A stretch of DNA of 64,000 nt from Geodermatophilus saharensis (GCF_900188205.1 NZ_FZOH01000004.1:338955-402954); one strand, 5' to 3'. Counted from the stretch's first letter, positions 7,315-14,940 are shown. Program-made: numbers and translations. Notes: a model not told the origin generated them from the letters alone.

Positions 7315-8253
7315 ATGACCCAGCGCCTGATCACCCACCTGCGGCACGTCGACCTCGCCGTGCCCGACCTGCGCACCCAGCAGGACTTCTTCACCCACAC
7401 CTGGGGCCTCACCGCCGAGCACACCGACTCGGGCCTGACCTTCCTCGCCGCCGAGGGCAGCCCGGAGCAGTACGTCGTCCGGCTCCGGGAGTCCGCAGAC
7501 AAGCGCATCGACCTCATCAGCTTCGGCGCGAAGGACCGGGCCGACGTCGACACCCTCGCCGGCACCCTGGCCCGGGACGGCGTGCAGCTGGTGCACGAGC
7601 CGCGCGACCTGCAGACCCCCGGCGGCGGCTACGGCTTCCGGTTCTTCGACAACGAGGGCCGCACCATCGAGATCAGCTCCGACGTCGCCGTGCGGCAGCA
7701 CCGCCGGGTCGAGGAGGGCGAGTCGATCCCCGTGCGGCTGTCCCACGTGGTGATCAACTCCGCCGACCCCGAGGGCACGCTGGCCTTCTACGAGCGGTAC
7801 CTGGCGTTCTCGCTGTCGGACACGCTCATGCACCCCCGGATGGGGAACATGATGTGGTTCCTGCGGACCAACGAGTGGCACCACTCGATGGCCATCGCCC
7901 GGGGCCCGCACGCCGCCCTGCACCACGCCTCCTTCGAGCTGCGCGGCATCGACGAGTACATGCGCGGCACCGGCCGGCTGCTGCGCCAGGGCGTCGAGAA
8001 GATCTGGGGCCCCGGCCGCCACCTGGCCGGCAACAACACCTTCAGCTACTTCCTCGACCCGCACGGCAACACCGTCGAGTACACGACCGAGCTCGAGACG
8101 ATCGACGAGGACACCTGGCACCCGCACGTCTACGACTTCTCCAACCCGGAGGTGTCCGACCAGTGGGGCACGGCGAACGCCATGAACGAGTTCGTCGCCA
8201 AGAAGTCGTTCAACGACCCCGACAAGGGTCTGTTCGTCGCTCCTCCGGTCTGA
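7315..8253 (+). CDS. Two-domain VOC-family extradiol ring-cleavage dioxygenase
   Basis: The 312-aa product has two tandem vicinal-oxygen-chelate modules, like 2,3-dihydroxybiphenyl dioxygenase. In the C-terminal catalytic module the three expected Fe(II)/Mn(II) ligands are visible: His144 (RLSHVVINS), His203 or His204 (ALHHASFEL) and Glu255 (GNTVEYTTEL). Tyr245 and the His190 region (NEWHHSMAI) occupy usual second-sphere positions. The N-terminal module (residues ~7-125) is structural. It should open a dihydroxylated ring made by the FAD monooxygenase. Its stop overlaps the start of the FAH-family gene by one base (TGATG), indicating translational coupling. Which ring is cut is not known. Confidence 0.88.
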   Translation: MTQRLITHLRHVDLAVPDLRTQQDFFTHTWGLTAEHTDSGLTFLAAEGSPEQYVVRLRESADKRIDLISFGAKDRADVDTLAGTLARDGVQLVHEPRDLQTPGGGYGFRFFDNEGRTIEISSDVAVRQHRRVEEGESIPVRLSHVVINSADPEGTLAFYERYLAFSLSDTLMHPRMGNMMWFLRTNEWHHSMAIARGPHAALHHASFELRGIDEYMRGTGRLLRQGVEKIWGPGRHLAGNNTFSYFLDPHGNTVEYTTELETIDEDTWHPHVYDFSNPEVSDQWGTANAMNEFVAKKSFNDPDKGLFVAPPV

Positions 8254-9221
8254 TGCGGTTCGCCACCTGGGAGGCCGGCGGGGCCGTCTCCGCCGGCGTC
8301 GTGAGCGACGCCGGCCTGCACCCCCTGCCGGAGGGGACGACGGTCCTCGACCTGGTCCGGGCCGGGCTGCCGGCGGCGCTCGCGGCCGGCGAGGAGGCGC
8401 TGCGGGGGCCGGCCGTGCCGCTGGACGCCGTCCGGCTGCTGCCGCCGCTCGAGGCCCCCACGGTGCGCGACTTCGTCGCCTTCGAGGAGCACGTCGAGGG
8501 CGTCCGCAAGGCCATCGACGGGGTCGCCGGCGTGGTCGCCGAGTGGTACCAGGCGCCGACGTTCTACTTCACCAACCCCTATGCGCTCGTCGGCGCGCAC
8601 GACGACGTCGCGGTGCCCCCGGGCTCGCAGCGGTTCGACTTCGAGCTCGAGGTCGCCGTCGTGGTCGGTCGCGACGGCGCCTCGCTCACCCCCGAGCAGG
8701 CGCGCGAGCACGTGTTCGGGTACACGGTCCTCAACGACTGGTCCGCCCGCGACCTGCAGGCCCGCGAGATGCGGGTCAACCTCGGCCCGGCCAAGGGCAA
8801 GGACTCTGCCACCACGCTCGGGCCGTGGCTGGTCACCGCCGACGAGCTCGAGCCCCACCGCGACGACGAGGGCTTCCTGGCCCTGGACATGCGGGTGAGC
8901 GTCAACGGCACCGAGGTCGGCCAGGACCTGCTGTCCAACATGGGCTGGCCGTTCGAGGAGCTCATCAGCTACGCCTCCCGCGGCACGCAGGTCCGCGCCG
9001 GCGACGTGCTCGGTTCGGGCACCTGCGGCAACGGCGGCTGCCTGGCCGAGCTGTGGGGCCGCCGCGGCGAGGCGGCCCCGCCTCCGCTGCAGCCGGGCGA
9101 CGTCGTGGAGATGACCGTCGAGGGCATCGGCACCGTCCGCAACCGCGTCGTCGCCGGCGTCGACCTGCCGCCGGTGCGCGCCGCCCGGCCGCGCCCGCGC
9201 ACCCGCACGCGCCCGACGTGA
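8253..9221 (+). CDS. Fumarylacetoacetate-hydrolase-family protein
   Basis: This is a 322-aa FAH-superfamily enzyme. The metal-binding pair Glu131/Glu133 (FDFELEVAVVVG) and Asp162 (VLNDWSARD) match the Mg2+/Mn2+ ligands of the family. The active-site loop GPAKGKDSATTLGPWLVT and the C-terminal SGTCGNGGCLAELWG are also present. Members hydrolyse acylpyruvates or hydrate and decarboxylate oxo-dienoates after ring cleavage. It follows the extradiol dioxygenase with a one-base overlap and ends in a GTGA overlap with the SDR gene. A distal step of the same pathway, releasing pyruvate or fumarate-type products, is the natural reading. The Arg/Thr-rich last 15 residues look unstructured. Confidence 0.88.
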   Translation: MRFATWEAGGAVSAGVVSDAGLHPLPEGTTVLDLVRAGLPAALAAGEEALRGPAVPLDAVRLLPPLEAPTVRDFVAFEEHVEGVRKAIDGVAGVVAEWYQAPTFYFTNPYALVGAHDDVAVPPGSQRFDFELEVAVVVGRDGASLTPEQAREHVFGYTVLNDWSARDLQAREMRVNLGPAKGKDSATTLGPWLVTADELEPHRDDEGFLALDMRVSVNGTEVGQDLLSNMGWPFEELISYASRGTQVRAGDVLGSGTCGNGGCLAELWGRRGEAAPPPLQPGDVVEMTVEGIGTVRNRVVAGVDLPPVRAARPRPRTRTRPT

Positions 9222-9967
9222 GCCTCGCGGGAGCGGTCGTCGTGGTCACCGGCGCGGCCCAGGGCCAGGGCGCCGCGGAGGCCCGGTTGCTGGCCGCACA
9301 GGGCGCCGTCGTCGTCGCCACCGACGTGCTGGAGCACCCCGCCGAGGACCTCGGCGGCGCCGGCTACCGGCGGCTCGACGTCACCGACGCCGCCGGCTGG
9401 GCCGCACTCGCCGAGGACCTGGCGCGCGAGCACGGCCGGGTGCACGGGCTGGTGGCCAACGCCGGGATCACCTGGCGGGCACGGCTGGCCGACCTCGACC
9501 CCGCCGACCTCGCCCGGGTCACCGAGGTCAACGTGACCGGCACCCTGCTCGGCATCCAGGCGCTCACCCCGCTGATGACCGACGGCGGGTCGGTCGTGGT
9601 CGTCGGCTCGGTGGCCGCCCTGACCGGGCACTTCCCGGTGGCCTACACGGCGTCGAAGTGGGCGCTGCGCGGGCTGGCCAAGGCCGCCTGCCTGGAGCTC
9701 GGCCCGCGCGGCATCCGCGTCAACACGATCCACCCCGGCTACGTCGAGACGCCGATGACCGCCTCGGCCGCACCGGCGTTCCGCGCCGCCAACGTCGCCG
9801 AGACCCCCCTCGGCCGCACCGGCACCGTCGACGAGGTCGCGCCCCTGGTCGCCTTCCTCCTCGGCGACGGCGCCTCGTTCATCACCGGCGCCGAGATCCC
9901 CGTCGACGGCGGGATGACCGCCCACGGCGGCGTGAAGTCCATCAGCGACGCCGTCCGCACTGCCTGA
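9218..9967 (+). CDS. Short-chain dehydrogenase/reductase (catabolic operon)
   Basis: The 249-aa classical SDR has the cofactor motif VVVTGAAQGQG (residues 8-18), an acidic residue after beta-2 (VATDVL) pointing to NAD(H), the NAG motif (LVANAGIT) and the catalytic Ser-Tyr-Lys set (VVVGSVAALTG, then AYTASKWAL). The C-terminal FITGAEIPVDGG is typical of cis-diol or 3-oxoacyl type SDRs. The GTG at 9218 overlaps the stop of the FAH gene (GTGA), and the alpha/beta hydrolase follows after 11 bases. Within the pathway it could oxidise an alcohol or dihydrodiol intermediate, or a side-chain alcohol of the substrate. Confidence 0.88.
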   Translation: MSLAGAVVVVTGAAQGQGAAEARLLAAQGAVVVATDVLEHPAEDLGGAGYRRLDVTDAAGWAALAEDLAREHGRVHGLVANAGITWRARLADLDPADLARVTEVNVTGTLLGIQALTPLMTDGGSVVVVGSVAALTGHFPVAYTASKWALRGLAKAACLELGPRGIRVNTIHPGYVETPMTASAAPAFRAANVAETPLGRTGTVDEVAPLVAFLLGDGASFITGAEIPVDGGMTAHGGVKSISDAVRTA

Positions 9968-9978
9968 GAGGAACTCCC

Positions 9979-11169
9979 GTGTTCGAGTACTTCCCCACCG
10001 GCCCCTACACCTGGAACCTCAGCGTGGTCGCCACGCTGAACTCCGGCGGGCTGATCGACGAGGTCGACCGCGCCTGCCGGCCGATCAAGGACGCCGCGAA
10101 CGCCGGTGAGGACGCCGGCACGCCGGACTTCCTGCGCGCCTGGACCGCGCTGACCGACCAGCTCGTCGCGCAGGCGGAGGCCGCCGAGAAGGCGGGGCAC
10201 GTGCGCACCGCCGGGCAGCTGTGGTTCCGCGCGTCGAACTACCTCGCCCAGGCAGAGCGGATGCTGGCCCACTCGGACCCGGACCGGGTGCCCACCTACC
10301 GGCGGATGCTGGAGATCGCGCAGAAGGCCTTCGACACGCACAGCCCGCGGGTGTCCCGGGTGGCGGTCCCCTACGAGGGGACGACGCTGCCGGCCTACTT
10401 CTCGCAGGCGCCGGCCGCCGACGACGGCCCGGTGCCGGTGGTCGTGCTGGTCAACGGGCTGGACTCCACCAAGGAGCACATGTACGCCTCCGACCACTGG
10501 GAGGAGCTGGCCGCCCGCGGCATCTCCTGCCTGATGCTCGACCAGCCCGGCACCGGTGAGTCGCTGCGGCTGCAGGGGCTGACCGCCCGGGTGGACACCG
10601 AGGCCTGGGCGAGCTCGTGCGTCGACTGGCTCGAGACCCGCGCCGACGTCGACGCCGACCGCATCGGCATCGTCGGGTGGTCGCTGGGCGGCTACTACGC
10701 GCCGCGCGCCGCGGCGTTCGAGAAGCGGTTCGCCCTCTGCGTGGCCTGGGGCGCCAACCACGACTGGGGTGCGGTGCAGCGCCGCCGCCGGCAGCGCGAG
10801 GGCGAGCGCCCGGTCCCCCACTACTGGGAGCACGTGCTGTGGGTGTGGGGGCAGGACGGCGACGAGAACGACCTCGACGGCTTCCTCGACTTCGCCGACC
10901 AGGTCACCCTCGAGGGCGTCGTCGAGCAGATCACCGTGCCGTTCCTCGTCGCCCACGGCGCCAACGACCGGCAGATCCCGCTGGAGATGGCGCACCGCTC
11001 CTACGAGCAGGCGGTGAACTCCCCCAAGCGCGAGCTGCGGGTGTTCACCCCCGAGGAGGGCGCCACCGAGCACATCGGCCTGGACCACCTGCCGTACGTG
11101 AGCACCTTCATCGCCGACTGGGTCGCCGACACCTTCGCCGAGCTGGGCCGCCGGGGGGCGGCGTCGTGA
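9979..11169 (+). CDS. Alpha/beta hydrolase with helical N-domain (dihydroxypseudooxynicotine-hydrolase-like)
   Basis: The 396-aa protein has a ~125-residue helical N-terminal domain (TWNLSVVATLNSGGLIDEVD to QKAFDTHSP) followed by an alpha/beta hydrolase domain. The nucleophile elbow is GIVGWSLGGYY (Ser235). The acid is probably in FLVAHGANDRQIP and the His in ATEHIGLDH. This architecture is that of 2,6-dihydroxypseudooxynicotine hydrolase and FrsA-like enzymes, some of which split carbon-carbon bonds in 1,3-diketone side chains. The GTG at 9979 has GAGAGGAA upstream. Its end overlaps the next VOC gene (GTGA). Its presence suggests the substrate is an acyl-substituted ring, or that a C-C hydrolysis step follows ring opening. 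Confidence 0.85.
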   Translation: MFEYFPTGPYTWNLSVVATLNSGGLIDEVDRACRPIKDAANAGEDAGTPDFLRAWTALTDQLVAQAEAAEKAGHVRTAGQLWFRASNYLAQAERMLAHSDPDRVPTYRRMLEIAQKAFDTHSPRVSRVAVPYEGTTLPAYFSQAPAADDGPVPVVVLVNGLDSTKEHMYASDHWEELAARGISCLMLDQPGTGESLRLQGLTARVDTEAWASSCVDWLETRADVDADRIGIVGWSLGGYYAPRAAAFEKRFALCVAWGANHDWGAVQRRRRQREGERPVPHYWEHVLWVWGQDGDENDLDGFLDFADQVTLEGVVEQITVPFLVAHGANDRQIPLEMAHRSYEQAVNSPKRELRVFTPEEGATEHIGLDHLPYVSTFIADWVADTFAELGRRGAAS

Positions 11170-11567
11170 GCATGCTGTTCGTCAAGCTGCCCGTGCGGGA
11201 CCTGGCGGCGGCGCGGGCGTTCTACGAGGCGCTGGGCTTCCGCGTCGAGGAGACCTCCTCCGACGAGGGCGAGGCCGCGGTGGTCCTCGGCGACGAGCAG
11301 GTGCTGTCGCTGCACACGCGCGAGCGGTTCGCCGCGCTGCTGCCCGGAGAGGCGGGCGACCCCGCGCAGGCACCGACCGCGGTGCACGCCCTGACCGCCG
11401 ACGGCCGGGCGCAGGTCGACGAGCTGCTGGCCCGCGCGGCGGCCGCCGGTGGCCGGCCGGGCCGGCCCGCACGCGAGGAGGACGCCCGCTACACCGGCAG
11501 CTTCGCCGACCCGGACGGCAACGTCTGGGAGGTCGTCTGGATCGACCAGCTGCACGTCGTCAACTGA
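11166..11567 (+). CDS. Small single-domain VOC-family protein
   Basis: The 133-aa glyoxalase/bleomycin-resistance-type protein begins at GTG 11166 (GTGA overlap with the hydrolase) or ATG 11172. Features are LFVKLPVRDLAAARAFYEAL at the start, a central DEQVLSLHTRERF and the C-terminal FADPDGNVWEVVWID, where Glu is a typical metal ligand. Proteins with one short VOC module act as dimers, either as isomerases or lyases or as binding proteins. As last gene of the operon it is probably an accessory isomerase or resistance function for a reactive intermediate. Specificity is not predictable. Confidence 0.8.
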   Translation: MSMLFVKLPVRDLAAARAFYEALGFRVEETSSDEGEAAVVLGDEQVLSLHTRERFAALLPGEAGDPAQAPTAVHALTADGRAQVDELLARAAAAGGRPGRPAREEDARYTGSFADPDGNVWEVVWIDQLHVVN

Positions 11568-11620
11568 GGGCGGCGCGTCCCGACGTCGGCGGAGGGCCGG
11601 AGGTGCCGGGTGTCGGGCGC

Positions 11621-12498
11621 TCAGGCGACCTGGAACGAGCGCCGGGCCAGGCCCAGGAAGAAGCCGTCGATCGCGGTGGTGACGCCGGCGGTCGGGTCGG
11701 TGGCGGCGCCGAGGGTGACGAACAGCGGCGTGAAGTGCTCCACGGTCGGGTGGGCGTAGCGCAGCCCGGGCGCCCGCAGCCGGAACCGCGCCAGCTCCTC
11801 GACGTCGCCGCGGTCGAGGGCGTCGGCGGCCCAGGCGTCGAAGTCCGCCGACCAGCCCGGGACGAGGTCCGGCCGGTGCCAGTCCACGTAGGGCAGGCCG
11901 TGGGTCATGAACCCCGACCCGACGACGAGCACGCCCTGCTCGCGCAGCGGGCGCAGCCGCTCCCCCAGCGCGAGCAGCGTCGCCGTGTCGTGGGTGGGCA
12001 GGCTCAGCTGCAGGACCGGGACGTCGGCCTCCGGGTACATCACCTTGAGCGGCACCCAGGCGCCGTGGTCGAGACCCCGGCCGCGGTGCTCGTGCACGTG
12101 CGCGGTCTCCGCCAGCACCGCGAGCAGCTGCCGCGCCAGGTCGCCCGACTCCGGGGTGTCGTAGCGCATCCGGGAGTACATGGGGTCGAACCCGCCGAAG
12201 TCGTAGACCAGCCCGGTCGGCACGGTGCTGGTGACGCCGAGGGAGTCCGACTCCCAGTGCGCGCTGACGATCAGGACCGCGCGCGGCCGCGGCAGGCCGC
12301 GGGCCCACCCGGCGAGCTCGCGCATCCAGGCGGTGTCCTCGAACAGCGGCGGGGCGCCGTGGCTGAGGTACAGCGCCGGCAGCGGGCCGTCGTCGGGCGT
12401 CCAGGGCCGGTGCTCCCCAGGCCGGCGACGTGCCGCAGGTGCGCGGCGAAGGGGTGGCGGGGGTCGATCAGCGCGTCGGCTGCGGCGGTGGGGTGCAC
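11621..12498 (-). pseudogene. DODA-type (LigB) extradiol dioxygenase with a one-base frameshift
   Basis: Residues from the ATG at 12498 (MHPTAAADALIDPRHPFAAH, then LRHVAGLG) are the normal N-terminus of actinobacterial 4,5-DOPA-dioxygenase-like proteins. The rest (PWTPDDGPLPALYLSHGAPP onward to FFLGLARRSFQVA) lies in another frame. The break falls in a run of four C on the + strand (12415-12418). One extra base there would rejoin the frames as ...HVAGLGEHRPWTPDDG.... All later conserved parts are intact, including LSHGAPP, SAHWESD, HGAWVPL and HPTVEHFTP with the metal His residues. The gene starts three bases after the ribA stop, so the two form an operon. It may be a recent pseudogene or a homopolymer sequencing error; an intact gene would encode about 292 aa. 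Confidence 0.8.
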
Positions 12499-12501
12499 CG
12501 G

Positions 12502-13179
12502 TCAGCCCGCCAGCGGCAGGTCGAGGGTGTGCTGGGTGTGGTCGCGCTTGACGGCGAGGTAGCGGGCGTTGGCCGCCGACAGGTGCACGCCGGTGGGCAC
12601 GCGCTCGGTCACCGCGACGCCGAGCAGCTCGAGCTGCGCGGCCTTGTCGGGGTTGTTGCTCAGCAACCGGACCCGGTCGGCGCCGACCGCGGCGAGCATC
12701 TGGACGGCGGCGGTGTAGTCGCGCTCGTCCTCGCCCCGGCCCAGCGCCCGGTTGGCCTCGTAGGTGTCGAGGCCGGCGTCCTGCAGGGCGTAGGCGTCGA
12801 GCTTGGCGTAGAGGCCGATGCCGCGGCCCTCCTGGCGCAGGTAGAGCAGGAACCCGCCGGCGTCGGTGATCCGCTCGGCCGCCTCGCGCAGCTGCGGACC
12901 GCAGTCGCACCGCTGGGACCCGAAGACGTCGCCGGTGAGGCACTCGCTGTGCGGGCGGACCAGCGGCGCCTCGCCCCCGGCCGCCGACCGGGCGAGCGCG
13001 GCCCGCCAGTCGCCCAGCCCGAGCAGCAGGTGCTCGCGGCCGTCGGCGAGCCCGTCGAAGGTCAGCACCTCCGCCGTCGTGGCGTACCCGTCGGCGAACT
13101 CCAGCGGCACCGTCACGCGGGTGCGCACGGTGGCGGCGGGAGCCGGGGACAGCACGTCCGTGCCGAGGGAGAGGGTCAT
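12502..13179 (-). CDS. ribA: GTP cyclohydrolase II (riboflavin synthesis)
   Basis: The 225-aa protein is a stand-alone GTP cyclohydrolase II, opening GTP to the diaminopyrimidine precursor of riboflavin. The zinc site is clear (Cys80, Cys91, Cys93 in SECLTGDVFGSQRCDCG), as are RQEGRGIGLYAKLDAYALQD with the catalytic Arg/Tyr region and LLSNNPDKAAQLELLGV. It is not fused to the DHBP synthase domain found in RibBA. The ATG at 13179 with GGAGG at 13185-13189 is preferred over an upstream start at 13215 that would run into the operator. It is divergent from a MarR regulator with palindromic sites in the gap, suggesting inducible rather than housekeeping expression; the main rib operon is not in this window. 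Confidence 0.93.
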   Translation of the reverse strand: MTLSLGTDVLSPAPAATVRTRVTVPLEFADGYATTAEVLTFDGLADGREHLLLGLGDWRAALARSAAGGEAPLVRPHSECLTGDVFGSQRCDCGPQLREAAERITDAGGFLLYLRQEGRGIGLYAKLDAYALQDAGLDTYEANRALGRGEDERDYTAAVQMLAAVGADRVRLLSNNPDKAAQLELLGVAVTERVPTGVHLSAANARYLAVKRDHTQHTLDLPLAG

Positions 13180-13191
13180 CGCGACCTCCGA

Positions 13192-13213
13192 GTCACTTGT
13201 ACCTACAAGTGAC
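13192..13213. promoter_or_regulatory. MarR operator 1 (ribA side)
   Basis: GTCACTTGT (13192-13200) and ACAAGTGAC (13205-13213) form a perfect 9-base inverted repeat with spacer ACCT. It lies 12 bases upstream of the ribA start, where bound regulator would block transcription or initiation. The AT-containing palindrome stands out in this GC-rich gap. Confidence 0.75.
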
Positions 13214-13226
13214 ACCCTAGCGCGGA

Positions 13227-13245
13227 CAAGTTGAAGCTACAAGTA
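13227..13245. promoter_or_regulatory. MarR operator 2 (marR side)
   Basis: This second, imperfect site (CAAGTTGAAGCTACAAGTA) shares CTACAAGT with operator 1 and has the TTG-N6-CAA core usual for MarR sites. It lies about 20 bases before the marR start, consistent with autoregulation. Confidence 0.6.
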
Positions 13246-13265
13246 CCGGGTGGGACGATGGCGGC

Positions 13266-13763
13266 GTGGAACCCCGGTGGCTCAGTGCCGACGAGATGAC
13301 GGCGTGGGTGCGGCTGGTCGCCGTCGTGGAGCTGCTGCCCGGCGTCCTGGACGGTCAGCTGCGCCGCGACGCCGGGCTGACCCACTTCGACTACTTCGTG
13401 CTGGCGATGCTGTCGGAGGCGCCGCGCCGGACGCTGCGCATGACCGAGCTGGCCACCCGCACCAACGCCACCCTCCCCCGCCTGTCCCACGTCGTGCGCC
13501 GGCTGGAGGAGCGCGGGCTGGTCGAGCGGAGGCCGTGCCCCTCCGACGGCCGGGCCACCAACGCGCGGCTCACCGACGACGGCTGGGCCACGGTGCGCGC
13601 CACCGCGCCCGGCCACGTCGCCACGGTGCGCGAGCACGTCCTCGACGCGCTCACCCCCGAGCAGGTCGGCCAGCTCGCCGAGATCGCCGGGGCGCTGCTC
13701 GGGCGGCTCGACCCCGACGGGCGGCTGGCCGCCGTCTACGGCACCGCCGCTCCCGGCCGGTGA
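13266..13763 (+). CDS. MarR-family regulator
   Basis: The 165-aa protein shows the MarR layout: helical N-terminal dimerisation part (WLSADEMTAWVRLVAVVELL), winged helix (LRMTELATRTNATLPRLSHV), then VVRRLEERGLVERRPCPSDG and a C-terminal dimerisation helix pair. The wing sequence RPCPSDGRATNARLTDDG is typical. It starts with GTG at 13266, 53 bases after the first palindrome. The divergent ribA-dioxygenase pair and the two operators in the shared gap make those genes its likely targets. MarR proteins of this kind often respond to phenols, quinones or oxidants. Confidence 0.88.
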   Translation: MEPRWLSADEMTAWVRLVAVVELLPGVLDGQLRRDAGLTHFDYFVLAMLSEAPRRTLRMTELATRTNATLPRLSHVVRRLEERGLVERRPCPSDGRATNARLTDDGWATVRATAPGHVATVREHVLDALTPEQVGQLAEIAGALLGRLDPDGRLAAVYGTAAPGR

Positions 13764-13767
13764 CCGC

Positions 13768-13995
13768 TCAGCCGGCGACGCGGGTGGCGAAGCCGGTGTA
13801 GTCGACGACGAGGCCGTCGTCGTCGACGGTCAGCTCGAAGGCGCCGTGCGCGGGGTCGGCGTACGCCCACCGCAGCGGGCCCAGCCGCCGGTAGGTCTGC
13901 TCGACCCGGGTCACGCCGAGCTCCGGGACGTCGACCCACGCCACCGGCGAGGTCACCTGCCGGCCCACCTCCAGCGCGGCGAGCCGCCGGCCGTG
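13768..13995 (-). pseudogene. 3' remnant of a putative glycolipid-binding protein gene
   Basis: About 75 C-terminal residues of the putative glycolipid-binding family (PF06475 type) are readable: RRLAALEVGRQVTSPVAWVD, then VPELGVTRVEQTYRRLGPLR and the signature FELTVDDDGLVVDYTGFATR. Complete members are ~180 aa and contain an upstream core ending in LPIRRL. Upstream of RRL (about 13995) the minus-strand frame loses all family resemblance, while the plus strand becomes protein-like in the opposite direction. The 5' half is therefore missing. Confidence 0.65.
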
Positions 13996-14208
13996 GCCGC
14001 GCCGGCCGCGCGCGCCGACGTGGTGCTGCGGGACGTCGGGGCGCCGCTGCTCGCCCGCCGGGTGCTGCTGGAGACGCGACCGGGCGCGCCCCCCGCCGCG
14101 GCCGCCCTCGCCGCCGCGCTGCGCGCCGTCGCGGTGGGGGTCGCCGCCGGGACCGGGGGAACGGAGCCGTCCGCCGCGGGTCGTGTGTGGCCGGAGGGCT
14201 CCGGGTAG
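13993..14208 (+). pseudogene. 3' remnant of a LysR-like regulator gene
   Basis: The plus frame ending at 14208 encodes RADVVLRDVGAPLLARRVLL, then ETRPGAPPAAAALAAALRAV. This resembles the last beta-strand and C-terminal helix of LysR effector domains, which typically read VVLRPV..P.L.R.V...RPG, then an Ala-rich helix ending in LR. No DNA-binding domain or upstream part is present; the similarity begins exactly where the glycolipid-binding remnant on the other strand ends. I read it as the tail of a regulator that was once divergent from that gene. The assignment rests on a short, Ala-rich stretch and is tentative. Confidence 0.45.
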
Positions 14209-14251
14209 TGCGCCGCCGAGTGGCACACCACCGAGACCAGGGAGAGCTGCG

Positions 14252-14509
14252 ATGACCGTCCCCGACACGACGACCCGCGACGCCGCCACCGGCACCCGCG
14301 ACATCAAGTCGCACGAGTCGACCAGCTTCGCCGACCTCGGCAAGGAGATGTGGTCCTACCTCACCGGCAAGGGCGCCGCGATCAACTACGAGTTCGTCGA
14401 CATGACCGTCGAGGTGCCGCGCGAGACCGGCCCGGACTCCCCGCGCGCCACCTGGAAGCTCAACGGCACGCTGCGCATCACCACCGCCGAGAACGCCAGC
14501 CGGGGATGA
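14252..14509 (+). CDS. Small hypothetical protein, first gene of a membrane-protein pair
   Basis: The ATG at 14252 (GGGAGAG nine bases upstream) opens an 85-aa soluble protein with no family I recognise. After a Thr/Arg-rich N-terminus, the conserved-looking segment SFADLGKEMWSYLTGKGAAI continues with NYEFVDMTVEVPRETG and ends WKLNGTLRITTAEN. These alternating hydrophobic strands suggest a small beta-rich fold. Its stop overlaps the start of the next gene (ATGA), so the two are translated together. The partner is a tail-anchored membrane protein, and the pair may form a small complex at the membrane. Function unknown. Confidence 0.65.
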   Translation: MTVPDTTTRDAATGTRDIKSHESTSFADLGKEMWSYLTGKGAAINYEFVDMTVEVPRETGPDSPRATWKLNGTLRITTAENASRG

Positions 14510-14934
14510 CGCCGGAGGGCGACCCGCGGCTCGAGGTCATCGCCGACCTGTCGATCGAGGTCGACGGCGTCCCGCTGCGGGTGCGCGCGTCGGGTTCGGA
14601 GATCACGGCCTCCTCCCCCGACGTGCGCCGGCTGTTCTCCGCGGTCCGCGTGGCCGGCGGAGCGGCCACGCAGGGCTCCCCGGGCCGCGCCGAGCTCGCC
14701 CGGGTGGCCGACACGCTCGCCGACCGGGGCCTCACGGCGCGGCTCGACGGCCCCGGCGGCCGGGTGCTCAGCCTGGGAGCCGACGTCGACTCGCCGGCCG
14801 GCTCGGCGCTGGTCGGCACCCGGCACGCGCGGGTGCACCCGGCCGGCACGCTGCTCGGGGCCGGGCCGGCCGCCCCGGTCGCGGCGCTGGTGCTCGTGGC
14901 GGTGGTGCTGCTGGCCCGCCGGCGCCGGCGGTAG
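14506..14934 (+). CDS. Hypothetical tail-anchored membrane protein
   Basis: The 142-aa product has a soluble N-terminal domain (LEVIADLSIEVDGVPLRVRA, then a helical region ELARVADTLADRGLTARLDG). One C-terminal hydrophobic segment (about residues 116-136, PAAPVAALVLVAVVLLA) is followed by a run of arginines. This is a tail-anchored topology with the main domain in the cytoplasm. No family is recognised. It overlaps the 85-aa gene upstream (ATGA) and is followed by a hairpin terminator, so the two genes form a complete transcription unit. Confidence 0.65.
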   Translation: MTPEGDPRLEVIADLSIEVDGVPLRVRASGSEITASSPDVRRLFSAVRVAGGAATQGSPGRAELARVADTLADRGLTARLDGPGGRVLSLGADVDSPAGSALVGTRHARVHPAGTLLGAGPAAPVAALVLVAVVLLARRRRR

Positions 14935-14940
14935 CCGCCC

